From the NCBI GenBank assembly GCA_002173095.1, contig NHBK01000025.1, positions 1,045 to 65,044 on the forward strand: a stretch of 64,000 bases of DNA. The letters are read 5' to 3'. Positions 55,555 through 64,000 of this stretch are shown here, piece by piece. Below the pieces are notes generated by a model. The model was not told where the DNA came from, made no database searches, and saw only the letters and a list, made by a program, of their open reading frames with translations. Position 1 is the stretch's first letter; every line of letters starts with the position of its first letter. This DNA is from Hyphomonadaceae bacterium TMED5. GTDB lineage: Bacteria > Pseudomonadota > Alphaproteobacteria > Caulobacterales > Hyphomonadaceae. The position numbers and the translations under genes were made by a program.

Positions 55555-56988
55555 TTACTGGTCGTCTGACGCCAGTGATGTGTCGTCGCCAGGGACAACC
55601 GGTGCAGCACCAAGCGCGCGGTAAAGGCCGATGATGTTCAGAGCCCGGTCACGGCGAGCAAGTATGAGTTGCGTCTGTGCGGTATAGTCTTCGCGCTGAG
55701 CATCGAGGACGGACAGATAGTCATCAACGCCAGTGCGGAAGCGTTCCATGGACAGGTTGAAGGTCACATCAGTGTCTTCGGCATATTGCTCCAGGGCATC
55801 GACACGAGTGTCGATTGTTTCTGCCACGGCGAGCGTGTCAGCCGTCTCCTGAAACGCGGTCTGGATCACAGACTCATACTGAGCCAGAGCGAGTTGCTGC
55901 TGAGCTTCCGCGACTTCAATCTGACTGCGGCGTGCACCGTAATCAAAAATCGGAAGATCGAAACTCGGACCGAAGGTCCAGCCACCAACATCATTGTTGA
56001 AGAAGTCTTCAAGGTCTGTGCTCGCATAGCCCACATTCCCTGACAGTGTGATGCTTGGGAACATCGCTGCGCGTGCCACGCCAATATTCGCGTTTGCGGC
56101 CAGCATGCTGCGTTCAGCCGCAATAACGTCAGGGCGGTTCAGGAGAATGCTGGAAGACATACCGACTGGCAGCTCAAGCTGAACCGGGGAGGGGGTCAAC
56201 ATGGCGTCGTCCTGCAGGGATGCGGGCAAGGAGGTGCCGACAACCAGACGCAGGGCGTTTATATCCTGACGGACCTGAGCTTCATACTGTGCGGCCTGTG
56301 CCCGTGCAGACTGGACGCTGGCTGATGCGCGACGCGTATCAAGCGCCGTAACGACGCCTGCATCGAGAAGCTCTTGAGTGAGTTCAAACGAGTCTGTCTG
56401 AGCTTCCACAGTATTCTGAGCGAGGGCGAGAAGCTCCCGGTCAGATGCAAGTTGCACCCAAAGCTCAGCGACACTCGCAATGATGGCTATGCGAGAGGCA
56501 CGTTGGCCTTCAACAGTTGCCAGATAGGACTGAAGTGATGCTTCGGTCTGGTTTCTGACACGGCCGAAAAAGTCGAGCTCATATCCTGTGACGCCCAGTT
56601 GAACGAGCGCGGAATCGCGGAAGGAAGATGAGTTGACGCCTTCCGGAGAGAAGCGTCCGCCTTCCTGGACTGTGCCTGACGCACCGACAGTCGGTAGCAA
56701 GCTGGAGCGTGACAGCCCGTATTGTGCGCGTGCGACTTCGATGTTCGCTGCAGAAATCCGCAAGTCGCGGTTCTGATCGAGCGCCAGCTCAATAAGTTCC
56801 TTCAACTCGGGGGAGAGGAAAACCTGATCCCAGGCAATCAGGTCATCCATGGCGACGCCCGTTGCGCCGCCTGGAAGTTCCGCCGGAACTGGGCTTTCAG
56901 GGCGCTCATAGATGGGTGCGAGATTTACGCAGCCAGCCAGAGTGAGAGTGCCCAGCAGAAGTGAAGCAGAGGCTTTGCGGTAAGACAT
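55555..56988 (-). CDS. RND efflux outer-membrane factor lipoprotein, NodT family
   Basis: A 477-residue TolC-like channel subunit with a lipobox LAGC at about residue 19. Two OEP repeats are visible: DLRISAANIEVARAQYGLSRSSLLPTVGASGT near the start and LNRPDVIAAERSMLAANANIGVARAAMFPSITLSGNVG in the second half. It closes the tripartite pump with the transporter and adaptor upstream; its ATG shares one base with the transporter stop. Confidence 0.95.
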   Translation of the reverse strand: MSYRKASASLLLGTLTLAGCVNLAPIYERPESPVPAELPGGATGVAMDDLIAWDQVFLSPELKELIELALDQNRDLRISAANIEVARAQYGLSRSSLLPTVGASGTVQEGGRFSPEGVNSSSFRDSALVQLGVTGYELDFFGRVRNQTEASLQSYLATVEGQRASRIAIIASVAELWVQLASDRELLALAQNTVEAQTDSFELTQELLDAGVVTALDTRRASASVQSARAQAAQYEAQVRQDINALRLVVGTSLPASLQDDAMLTPSPVQLELPVGMSSSILLNRPDVIAAERSMLAANANIGVARAAMFPSITLSGNVGYASTDLEDFFNNDVGGWTFGPSFDLPIFDYGARRSQIEVAEAQQQLALAQYESVIQTAFQETADTLAVAETIDTRVDALEQYAEDTDVTFNLSMERFRTGVDDYLSVLDAQREDYTAQTQLILARRDRALNIIGLYRALGAAPVVPGDDTSLASDDQ

Positions 56989-59900
56989 TATGCAATCTCC
57001 TCATTCGGTTGCTCTTTGACCAGCGGTTTCGCGCCGGTGAGCGTGCGAACGACAACATAGAAGAGCGGCGCGAAGATAAGGCCGAAGGCTGTCGCGAAGA
57101 TAATACCGCCAAGTACGGTTGTACCGATAGCATTACGTGCTGCAGCGCCCGCACCAGAGCTCAGGGCCAGAGGAAGAACACCAAATCCGAATGCGAATGA
57201 CGTCATCAGAATTGGACGGAAGCGCATGCGAACCGCTTCCATTGTTGCTTCGACAAGGCCTTTGCCCCGCTCTTCGAGCAATTTGGCAAATTCTACGATC
57301 AGGATGGCGTTCTTGGACGCAAGACCAACCGTGGTGAGAAGCCCCACCTGGAAGAAGACGTCGTTTGCCAGGCCGCCGAAATAAGCACCTGCAACTGCAC
57401 CTGCGACACCCATCGGAGCCACCAGAAGAACGGCAACAGGAACCATCCAGCTTTCATAGAGAGCCGCAAGGCACAGGAAAACGAAGAGGATGGAAATCGC
57501 ATACAGCAATGCGGCCTGGTTACCGGACTCGCGTTCCTGAGCAGAGATACCTGTCCATTCATAGGAGATGCCGTCCGGAAGTTGACCGATCAGTTCTTCC
57601 ATACGGTTCATGGCATCACCAGAGCTGACGCCCGGCGCGGCGCTACCTTGCAGATTGAGGGCTGACATACCGTTATAGCGGGTCAACTGTGGTGAGCCGT
57701 AGGACCATGAGATTTCTGCAATTTCGCTGAGCGGGATCATATCGCCGGCCGAGTTGCGCAACTGCCAGCGAGAAATGTCGTCAGGTTGCATACGATATTG
57801 TGCTTCCCCTTGAACATAGACGCGCTTGATACGGCCCCGATCGATAAAGTCGTTCACATAGCTGCCGCCGAAGGCAACAGCCATCAGATTGGTGATGTCA
57901 GACGTCGAAATTCCGAGCGCCTGAGCTTTCTGATAATCGATCGTGACGTTTAGTTCGGCTGCATCAGACAGGCCATTCGGGCGTACGCCCATGAGCAGCG
58001 GATCCTGAGCAGCCATACCTAACAATTGACCTTGTGCCTGAAGCAAGGCTTCGTGACCGAGGCCAGCTGTATCCTGCAGGTAGATATCGAAACCGCTGGA
58101 GTTACCAAGCTGTGGGATCGCCGGAGGCGCGATTGCGAAGATCATCGCATCCGTACGAGGCGACAGGTTCATCGCTGCACGGTTGGCGATGTCGGCAACG
58201 GACTGTCCTGGCCCGGTGCGTTCGCTCCAGTCTTTGAGGCTGGCGAATACGATACCGTTATTCTGGCCACTACCTGTGAAGTTGAAGCCGGCAAGCGTGA
58301 AGGCATCTGCAATCAGCTCTCCTTCTTCGTTTTCATAGTATTCGGCAACGTCTTCAACGACCTCAAACGTGCGTTCAATACTGGAACCCTGAGGCAACTG
58401 GATCATGGTGAAAAATATTCCCTGATCCTCGTCCGGCAGGAAGGCCGTTGGCAGGCGGGTAAAACTCGTACCGATCAGTCCAAGCAGGATCGCGAATACA
58501 CCCATAAATATCCATTTGCGACGGATCACGCGACTGACGACGTTTTCATAGCCGCCACGGAAACGATCAAACCCTTTATTGAACATCTCACCCGGACGGC
58601 TCAGCCATCCAGATGACTTGCCGTGGGAGGATTTGAGGATTGTTGCACACAGTGCCGGCGACAGGATCAGAGCAACCAGTACAGAGAATGCCATTGCAGA
58701 TACGATGGTCACCGAGAACTGGCGATAGATCACGCCCGCCGATCCCGGGAAGAAGGCCATTGGAATGAAGACTGCGGACAGAACAACTGCGATACCCACA
58801 AGGGCACCCGTAATCTGTTGCATCGACTTCCGGGTCGCCTCTTTCGGCGGCAGGTGATCTTCTTCCATCACCCTTTCTACGTTCTCGACCACAACAATCG
58901 CGTCATCTACCAGAAGACCGATGGCAAGAACCATGGCGAACATGGTCAACACGTTGATGGAGAAACCGAGCGTATAAAGTACCGCAAACGTGCCCAACAG
59001 AACCACCGGCACAGCAATCATCGGAACGAAAGATGCACGAAGGCTCTGAAGGAAGACGAGGATAACGATGAAGACGAGCACAACCGCTTCAATCAGGGTT
59101 TTCTGGACTTCGTGGATCGACGTTTCGATGAACGGTGTCGTATCGACAGCGAAACCGTACTCAATGCCTTCCGGGAAGGAGTGAGACATTTCCTCGACGG
59201 CTTCCTTTACGGCCTCGACAGTCGCCAGTGCGTTTGCACCGGTCGCCAGAGACACCGCAAAACCAGAGGCCGGGTAACCGTTGAAGCGAGATTCCGCGTC
59301 ATAGGTTTCTGCGCCAAGCTCGATGCGCGCGACATCGCCCAGGCGAATTGAGCGGCCTTCCTGTGTCGTCAGAATCAACAGCTCACGGAAATCATCAGGT
59401 GTTTGCAGAAGTGACTGCAAGGTGATGGTTGCAGTGATTTCCTGACCTGGTTCGGCCGGTGTGGCGCCAATCGAACCTGAAGATACCTGCGTATTCTGTG
59501 ATTGGATCGCCGCCGTGATGTCAGAAGGAACGAGTTGGTAGCGGGCCAGTGCGATAGGATCCAGCCAGATGCGCATCGCATACTGAGAGCCGAAAACCCG
59601 AGTATTACCTACCCCGTCAATTCGGCTGATCTGGTCGTACATATAGGACTGAATATAGTCGCCCAAATCGTTGCGGTCGAAATCATCCGACGTGGAATAG
59701 ATCGATGTGATCAACGCAAAGCCGCCGGCTGCCTTGTTCACCTGAACACCCTGACGCTGAACGGCTTGAGGCAGCAATGGCGTTGCGAGTGCAAGTTTAT
59801 TCTGCACTTGCACCTGAGCCACGTCCGGGTCTGTGCCGGCTTCAAAGGTCAGTGTGATCGAGCTGGTGCCGGCTGAAGAGGACTGAGACGAAATATAGTC

Positions 59901-60125
59901 CAGACCATCAAGCCCGGTCATGCGCTGCTCAATGACCTGAGTAACGGAGTCTTCCACCGCTTCGGCCGACGCGCCTGGATAGGTCGCGTTAATGTTGATG
60001 GTTGTCGGTGCGATCTCCGGATATTGAGCAATCGGGAGGTTCTGCAGCGACATCACGCCTGCGAGCATGATGATGATCGCGATCACCCATGCAAAGACAG
60101 GGCGCTCAATAAAAAATCGAGCCAT
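56988..60125 (-). CDS. RND efflux inner-membrane transporter, HAE1 type
   Basis: A 1045-residue AcrB/MexB-like drug-proton antiporter starting MARFFIERPVFAWVIAIIIMLAG. The proton-relay Asp pair is in GLLVDDAIVVVENVERVM. It has two large periplasmic loops and twelve expected membrane segments. It pumps hydrophobic drugs or metabolites from the periplasm through the NodT-type channel. It is in one operon with its adaptor upstream and channel downstream. Confidence 0.97.
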   Translation of the reverse strand: MARFFIERPVFAWVIAIIIMLAGVMSLQNLPIAQYPEIAPTTININATYPGASAEAVEDSVTQVIEQRMTGLDGLDYISSQSSSAGTSSITLTFEAGTDPDVAQVQVQNKLALATPLLPQAVQRQGVQVNKAAGGFALITSIYSTSDDFDRNDLGDYIQSYMYDQISRIDGVGNTRVFGSQYAMRIWLDPIALARYQLVPSDITAAIQSQNTQVSSGSIGATPAEPGQEITATITLQSLLQTPDDFRELLILTTQEGRSIRLGDVARIELGAETYDAESRFNGYPASGFAVSLATGANALATVEAVKEAVEEMSHSFPEGIEYGFAVDTTPFIETSIHEVQKTLIEAVVLVFIVILVFLQSLRASFVPMIAVPVVLLGTFAVLYTLGFSINVLTMFAMVLAIGLLVDDAIVVVENVERVMEEDHLPPKEATRKSMQQITGALVGIAVVLSAVFIPMAFFPGSAGVIYRQFSVTIVSAMAFSVLVALILSPALCATILKSSHGKSSGWLSRPGEMFNKGFDRFRGGYENVVSRVIRRKWIFMGVFAILLGLIGTSFTRLPTAFLPDEDQGIFFTMIQLPQGSSIERTFEVVEDVAEYYENEEGELIADAFTLAGFNFTGSGQNNGIVFASLKDWSERTGPGQSVADIANRAAMNLSPRTDAMIFAIAPPAIPQLGNSSGFDIYLQDTAGLGHEALLQAQGQLLGMAAQDPLLMGVRPNGLSDAAELNVTIDYQKAQALGISTSDITNLMAVAFGGSYVNDFIDRGRIKRVYVQGEAQYRMQPDDISRWQLRNSAGDMIPLSEIAEISWSYGSPQLTRYNGMSALNLQGSAAPGVSSGDAMNRMEELIGQLPDGISYEWTGISAQERESGNQAALLYAISILFVFLCLAALYESWMVPVAVLLVAPMGVAGAVAGAYFGGLANDVFFQVGLLTTVGLASKNAILIVEFAKLLEERGKGLVEATMEAVRMRFRPILMTSFAFGFGVLPLALSSGAGAAARNAIGTTVLGGIIFATAFGLIFAPLFYVVVRTLTGAKPLVKEQPNEEIA

Positions 60126-60138
60126 GAGTTATCTCTTT

Positions 60139-61329
60139 CTATTCTGCAGAGGATTGTGCCGGAGATGGATTTACCTGGGCACCGCCGCGCAGGGACTGGA
60201 AGCCAGACATGATCACGCGATCACCTTCTGACAGGCCCTCGCTGACGATCCAGTCTGAGCCATTGGATTCTAGAATTGTAATATTGCGCTGCTCAGCTGT
60301 GTCGCCGTCACCAACGACGAACACGTAGGCACCGCCCTGTTGGTTACGCTGCACTGCACGCTGTGGAATACGGAAAACATCTTCATAGCTGCCAGCTGAG
60401 AAGCTTGCAGTGATGAACATGCCCGGAAGCAGAATGCCATCTGGGTTCGGAACTGTCGCGCGAATGATTACCGTGCCTGCGGCTTCGTCCACATTGACTT
60501 CGCTGAAGCCGAGCGTGCCGCTTTCGCCGTACTCAACGCCGTTTTCAAGCTCAATATTCACTGAAATGGTTTCTTCACCAGTGCTGCGAATACGACCTGA
60601 AGAGACATCCTGACGCCACCGCAGAAGATCCGCGCTGGATGTTGTGAGGTCCACATAAATCGGATCGAGTTGCAGAACCCGTGCAAGTGTATCCGCCTGA
60701 TTTGCGGTGACCAGCGCGCCGGGCGTGACGTTTGATCGTCCGATACGGCCACTGATTGGAGAGCGAACGGTTGTACGATCAAGGTCAATCTCGGCGCGAG
60801 ACAGAGCTGCCTGTGCAATACCAATCTGCGCTTCAGCCTGTTCCGCGGCTGCTACCGCATCATCATAATCCTGACGGCTGACAGCATTGATCTCAGCGAG
60901 GTGTTCAAAGCGTTCAGCCGTTTCGCGCGCTGCTGCAGCGGTTGCGCGTGCGCCACGAAGCGAAGCGTTCGCGCTTTGAACCTCTGCTCGATATTCAGCT
61001 GGATCAATCTGATAAAGCGCTTCTCCCGCTTCTACAGGCTGGCCTTCTGTGAACAGGCGGGACTGGATAAGCCCTGTGACCTGTGGACGAATTTCTGCTT
61101 CGGCATAGGCGCGTGCGCGGCCTGTGAGCTCACGAACGCTGCGGACCTGCTGCGCGTTAGCTTCGATAAATGTTACGGCGACAGCGCGTTGCTGCATCGC
61201 GGCAGCAGAGGCCTGTGCGCCATTGGCGTTGTTGTCGCTTCCGCAAGCCGTGAGCAGAACGGCGGAGGATACGAGCGCAGCGCTGATCGTCGCCCACGGG
61301 CGCTTCGTAACTGACGGGTGCAATTGCAT
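60139..61329 (-). CDS. RND efflux periplasmic adaptor lipoprotein
   Basis: A membrane-fusion protein of 396 residues. The ATG at 61329 (MQLHPSVTKRPWATISAAL) is favoured because GGAAG lies 10 bases upstream; in-frame ATG 61356 lacks a site. A lipobox LLTAC follows. Adaptor motifs are VTGLIQSRLFTEGQPVEAGEALYQIDPAEY, the alpha-hairpin around SRQDYDDAVAAAEQAEAQIGIAQAAL, and the barrel-domain RSPISGRIGRSNVTPGALV. It links the transporter to the outer channel. Confidence 0.95.
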   Translation of the reverse strand: MQLHPSVTKRPWATISAALVSSAVLLTACGSDNNANGAQASAAAMQQRAVAVTFIEANAQQVRSVRELTGRARAYAEAEIRPQVTGLIQSRLFTEGQPVEAGEALYQIDPAEYRAEVQSANASLRGARATAAAARETAERFEHLAEINAVSRQDYDDAVAAAEQAEAQIGIAQAALSRAEIDLDRTTVRSPISGRIGRSNVTPGALVTANQADTLARVLQLDPIYVDLTTSSADLLRWRQDVSSGRIRSTGEETISVNIELENGVEYGESGTLGFSEVNVDEAAGTVIIRATVPNPDGILLPGMFITASFSAGSYEDVFRIPQRAVQRNQQGGAYVFVVGDGDTAEQRNITILESNGSDWIVSEGLSEGDRVIMSGFQSLRGGAQVNPSPAQSSAE

Positions 61330-61363
61330 ATTGTGGAGACTTCCCGGAATATCCATTGAAAAA

Positions 61364-61379
61364 TAGAATGGTCGTTCTA
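61364..61379. promoter_or_regulatory. Likely TetR operator between the efflux operon and its regulator gene
   Basis: The inverted repeat TAGAA-TGGTCG-TTCTA lies in the divergent intergenic region. Its place and symmetry match operators of TetR-family repressors of RND pumps. Confidence 0.65.
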
Positions 61380-61441
61380 ATATTGGTCGACATGTCCCGG
61401 CGTCAAGCATTTTTCGACGCGATCACGGAAAGTTTAATGTA

Positions 61442-62041
61442 GTGAACTATAGCGACTCTTTATCTCGTAAAGCCGCACGAGAAAATCAAGTTCTGGATGC
61501 AGCATCCCTTTGTTTCGTCGAAAAGGGGTTTCATGGCGCTGGAATGGCTGAAATTGCCCAGCAGGCAAATATGAGTACGGGCCATATCTATCACTACTTC
61601 AAAAACAAGCAGGCGATTATTCTGGCGATCGTTCAGCGCGAGGGCGACGAAGCGGTTCAGCGCATCAGAGAACTCGAAAGCATTCCTGCCGAATCGTTTC
61701 GCGAGGCTTTTTTTGAGCACACCGTGGACGCGATCAAGCACAAGCTTTCAGCGTTTCAGACCAGCCTTAATTTTGAGATCATGGCGGAGGGTACACGAAA
61801 TCCGGACGTCGCCCAGCAAATGCACGAGATTGACGAACGGATTCGCAAAACGCTGTGTGAAGTCCTGGAGCCGAAGCTCAATATCAGAAATATTCAAGAA
61901 GTCGTGGACTGCATTATGACGGTGCTGATCGGGATTACGGCCCGTTTTGCCCGTAATCCCGATCGCGCGGAAGCTGTGATTGATCTTCTAATGCTTCGCA
62001 CAATGGGATTTTTGTTCGATCACGGTGATGACGAAGTCTGA
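61442..62041 (+). CDS. TetR-family transcriptional regulator
   Basis: A 199-residue regulator. The N-terminal helix-turn-helix is VLDAASLCFVEKGFHGAGMAEIAQQANMSTGHIYHYFKNKQAIILAIV, and the C-terminal part is the ligand domain. The start is GTG 61442, with GGAAAG 9 bases upstream; no ATG precedes the HTH in frame. It is divergent from the RND operon and most likely represses it until an effector binds. Its last 22 bases overlap the convergent M14 gene. Confidence 0.92.
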   Translation: MNYSDSLSRKAARENQVLDAASLCFVEKGFHGAGMAEIAQQANMSTGHIYHYFKNKQAIILAIVQREGDEAVQRIRELESIPAESFREAFFEHTVDAIKHKLSAFQTSLNFEIMAEGTRNPDVAQQMHEIDERIRKTLCEVLEPKLNIRNIQEVVDCIMTVLIGITARFARNPDRAEAVIDLLMLRTMGFLFDHGDDEV

Positions 62042-63219
62042 TCCGCAATATTGAATACCGCTTCGACAGAAGAGGCGGCGATCTGACGGCGCACTTGGTC
62101 GGGAGCATCGTCGGCAAGTTCAATTGTGATCCCGCCCGTCTGATGTTCCAGCTTTGCCCAGTTCTTAGATGTGCCATTGATGATCTGATGGCCGACAATC
62201 CATTCCGGTTGTGGGTTTATGGATGCGTTCATCAGGTCTCTCAGCTCTGAGGGGAGGCGCATATCGGTCTCGTCTCCCTCAAAAGGATGTGTGTAGACCA
62301 ACGTGTCCCAGGTGGAATGGAAGTCCATGAAGGCGATAATGCCTTTGCCTTCAGCCTCGGTGTTGATCTGGTCCTGAATGGCTGCGATTTCCGGCTCGCT
62401 GGCTTCAAACCAGTTGCGGTTTAAATCCCAGCCTCCGGTGTTATTTCGCCAATGCCCATTGTCGATCCCGTCTGGGTTTGCGTTTGGAAACATGACAAGG
62501 CGAAAATTCAGGTCATCGGCGGCCGCGACAGCCTGCAACATGTCCTCTGCGAAGTAATCGAAGGTCTGGGCGCCCGAAAATTCAGGTGGATGCTGACGCG
62601 TCATTGCTATGACGAGCTGATCTGACGTCGGTAATCCATAGGTGAGGGCATAGAGCGGACGTCCTTCACGAGATTGGCCGAGCATGTGAAGATCTGCTCC
62701 ATAAGTGTCCGCAAGCGCCTGATACCGATCAAAAATAGCCTGCGACGATAGAATGGGCTGGCCTGCGATGACGGTTTCTTCTGTCGCATCACCTAGCGAA
62801 ATTGAGAATTGGTGCTCGTCTTCCGACAGTGTGGTGAACTCAGGAGAAATCGCCACCCACTCGCCATTCAGCGATTGAGATTTGGGCGTATAGCGATGTT
62901 CATAGTCGGCATAATCAATGCGTAAAGTGACCGGCATATCACCGGTCTCAATGACAGAAAATGCATACCATGGGCTTGGATTAATCGCGTCATTTCGATC
63001 GTGCTCATGATCGGTCGCAAGCACAATTTCACGTTCCGAAATGACGGTACAGCTGTGCTGTCCTGCACCCGGGAAATCCGTAAACACGCGAACGCTGGAT
63101 GAGGCGCACAGCGGTGCGCGTTCTCCGGTTTCGACAGGTAGATTTCCGTGTGCGCAGCCAGAAACGAGGATAAAAAAAGATGCGAGACCGAAGTCTCGCA
63201 TCCTCATTGGGAATTTCAT
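62020..63219 (-). CDS. M14-family zinc carboxypeptidase, lipoprotein
   Basis: A 399-residue protein. The lipoprotein signal (MRMRDFGLASFFILVSGC) is followed by a beta-sandwich region and an M14 domain with the zinc motif in TRQHPPEFSG, FPNANPDG, the third ligand in AFMDFHST and the catalytic Glu in GGITIELAD. This arrangement resembles cytosolic-carboxypeptidase-like M14 members. In-frame starts are ATG 63219, 63207 and 63201 and GTG 63225; all lie at or above a terminator hairpin that overlaps codons at 63172-63202. Its TAG-adjacent start follows the receptor stop at 63225. Confidence 0.88.
   Translation of the reverse strand: MKFPMRMRDFGLASFFILVSGCAHGNLPVETGERAPLCASSSVRVFTDFPGAGQHSCTVISEREIVLATDHEHDRNDAINPSPWYAFSVIETGDMPVTLRIDYADYEHRYTPKSQSLNGEWVAISPEFTTLSEDEHQFSISLGDATEETVIAGQPILSSQAIFDRYQALADTYGADLHMLGQSREGRPLYALTYGLPTSDQLVIAMTRQHPPEFSGAQTFDYFAEDMLQAVAAADDLNFRLVMFPNANPDGIDNGHWRNNTGGWDLNRNWFEASEPEIAAIQDQINTEAEGKGIIAFMDFHSTWDTLVYTHPFEGDETDMRLPSELRDLMNASINPQPEWIVGHQIINGTSKNWAKLEHQTGGITIELADDAPDQVRRQIAASSVEAVFNIADQTSSSP
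63172..63202 (-). terminator. Intrinsic terminator inside the 5' coding region of the M14 gene
   Basis: On the minus strand the 10-bp perfect stem GATGCGAGAC / GTCTCGCATC is capped by TTCG closed by a C-G pair and followed by seven T residues. It starts 23 bases after the TonB-receptor stop and covers codons of the M14 signal peptide. Confidence 0.88.
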
Positions 63220-63224
63220 TGTCA

Positions 63225-64000
63225 CTAGAACTCTTTCCGTGCGCTCAGGTAAACAAATCGACCGCGGGAGCTGTGCAGCGATCCCATATAGCCGAAAGAT
63301 TCATCCGCCAGAGGCGGGTCTTCGTCGAAAATATTCCGGGCACCAACACGAATGCGGGTTGGGGAATCGGTATCTTCGTCGAATGTGTATTGAACATAGG
63401 CGCTGTGGGTCATGTGAGAATCCACGGTCCAGAACTCTCCCGTGTCATCATTCGTTGCGCTTGTGTCGTTAACATCATCAACAAAGCCAGTATACCAGCC
63501 TGCTCCATAAGGGCCATTTCTCCAGGTCGCAGAACCGCTCCAGCGCCATTCCGGACGCCCGTCCTGACGTACCAGATCGCCGACACCGGAAAGTGAAGCC
63601 ACCGAACTGATAAGACCAGATTCCTGCGCTTCGAGAATTTCGGCTTCAACAGGCGAAATGGCCTGATCGAATGTAAGCAGGTGAGCAACGTTTACACGCA
63701 GGCTGAAATCGCCAAACGGGGTGTCATCGAGGTCGTAATAGACGCCCAGGTCAACACCTTCGACCGTGCGAGGCAGGAAGTTGGTGTAATTGTCCTCGAC
63801 ATAAAGAATCTCACCAACATTGGTCAGGCCATCAGTAGTGCCAGCTTCACGGACGACTGCCGGGTTAGAGCTGCCCTGAACGCGACGCAGATAGTCGAGG
63901 ACCAGGTGATTGCCGTCGCCAAAAATACCGACAACATCTTCCTGTTCGATGGACCAGTAATCCACGGTCAGCTGCAGGTCACCGTATTCTGGTGGCAGGA
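63225..64000 (-). CDS. TonB-dependent outer-membrane receptor, C-terminal part (partial)
   Basis: The frame is open from the window edge to the stop at 63225 and gives the last 258 residues. Barrel strands of the TonB receptor type are visible (VDLGVYYDLDDTPFGDFSLRVNVAHLLTF, WRWSGSATWRNGPYGAGWYTGFV, RIRVGARNIFDEDPPLADESFG). The protein ends in a terminal aromatic residue (SARKEF), the BamA recognition signal. The plug domain lies outside the window. The ligand is unknown. A terminator follows within 25 bases. Confidence 0.92.
   Translation of the reverse strand, partial: LPPEYGDLQLTVDYWSIEQEDVVGIFGDGNHLVLDYLRRVQGSSNPAVVREAGTTDGLTNVGEILYVEDNYTNFLPRTVEGVDLGVYYDLDDTPFGDFSLRVNVAHLLTFDQAISPVEAEILEAQESGLISSVASLSGVGDLVRQDGRPEWRWSGSATWRNGPYGAGWYTGFVDDVNDTSATNDDTGEFWTVDSHMTHSAYVQYTFDEDTDSPTRIRVGARNIFDEDPPLADESFGYMGSLHSSRGRFVYLSARKEF

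Noticed and set aside
58026-59351. Two long plus-strand frames opposite the RND transporter gene
   Set aside because: They contain charged low-complexity sequence and follow from codon bias of the 1045-residue transporter.

Overview
The window reads as a chromosomal segment of an aerobic Gram-negative alphaproteobacterium, most like the Caulobacterales/Hyphomonadaceae group. The reasons are the alphaproteobacterial gene orders (fabD-fabG-acpP-fabF-mltG-yicC-gmk; lptD-surA-pdxA-rsmA; rpsF-rpsR-rplI; dnaB-alr-mla-radA-cvpA-purF), a DUF2336 protein, a soluble chemoreceptor, a TonB-dependent receptor and several outer-membrane barrels. The taxonomic call is inference from gene content, not from a marker-gene comparison.

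Layout. 1-661 looks like the right end of an integrated element. It holds the tail of a small accessory protein, a complete tRNA-Thr(UGU), a cluster of CTTACACA repeats with a DnaA-box-like 9-mer, and then the 5' half only of a second tRNA-Thr(UGU) broken at the anticodon arm. 854-7148 carries an OmpA-domain protein, metG, a BlaI-type repressor with an M56-M23 fusion metallopeptidase, an Ada-like Cys-motif protein and an exported M20 amidohydrolase. 7199-16426 is an accessory-metabolism stretch: two class III CoA-transferases, a DUF2336 protein facing a degenerate EAL-like protein, Nudix, Hpt, NAD kinase, a class II aldolase-like protein, a barrel protein and an M48 lipoprotein protease. 16483-24745 is a largely co-directional minus-strand block (SDR, purF, cvpA, radA, mlaF, mlaE, alr, dnaB). 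24880-26862 encodes a protoglobin-MCP-CZB-PilZ receptor. 27050-28276 is the small ribosomal protein operon, divergent from the fatty-acid synthesis operon 28466-34431. 34407-41748 covers ribosome assembly, B6 synthesis and outer-membrane biogenesis (rsmA, pdxA, surA, lptD), then dprA and plsY, followed by an inactive dihydroorotase with pyrB, an AEC transporter and ruvX to 45505. 45641-51987 is the gatC/gatA/gatB set, interrupted by a DUF6491 lipoprotein and a sulfide/persulfide detoxification cassette (persulfide dioxygenase, rhodanese, TauE exporter). cysH, a DUF481 barrel and a quinone-reductase-like dehydrogenase follow. 55555-62041 is a complete RND efflux system with its divergent TetR regulator. 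The window closes with an M14 carboxypeptidase lipoprotein and the 3' end of a TonB-dependent receptor gene.

How the genes work together. Phospholipid and fatty-acid supply (fab genes, plsY), envelope lipid and LPS handling (mlaFE, lptD, surA), and peptidoglycan precursor and turnover functions (alr, mltG, M56-M23) make envelope biogenesis the dominant housekeeping theme. Sulfur chemistry is concentrated at 48185-53257, with persulfide oxidation, sulfur transfer, sulfite export and APS/PAPS reduction to sulfite.

Most unusual points: (1) the split tRNA-Thr with a spare intact tRNA-Thr on the same strand 148 bp downstream, which suggests an element that breaks a tRNA and supplies a replacement under the host tRNA promoter; (2) a textbook intrinsic terminator whose hairpin and T-run lie inside the signal-peptide codons of the M14 lipoprotein gene; (3) the BlaI/M56-M23 pair with a perfect palindromic operator; (4) the four-module globin-MCP-CZB-PilZ receptor; (5) a perfect DnaA box forming the loop of a terminator just upstream of dnaB.
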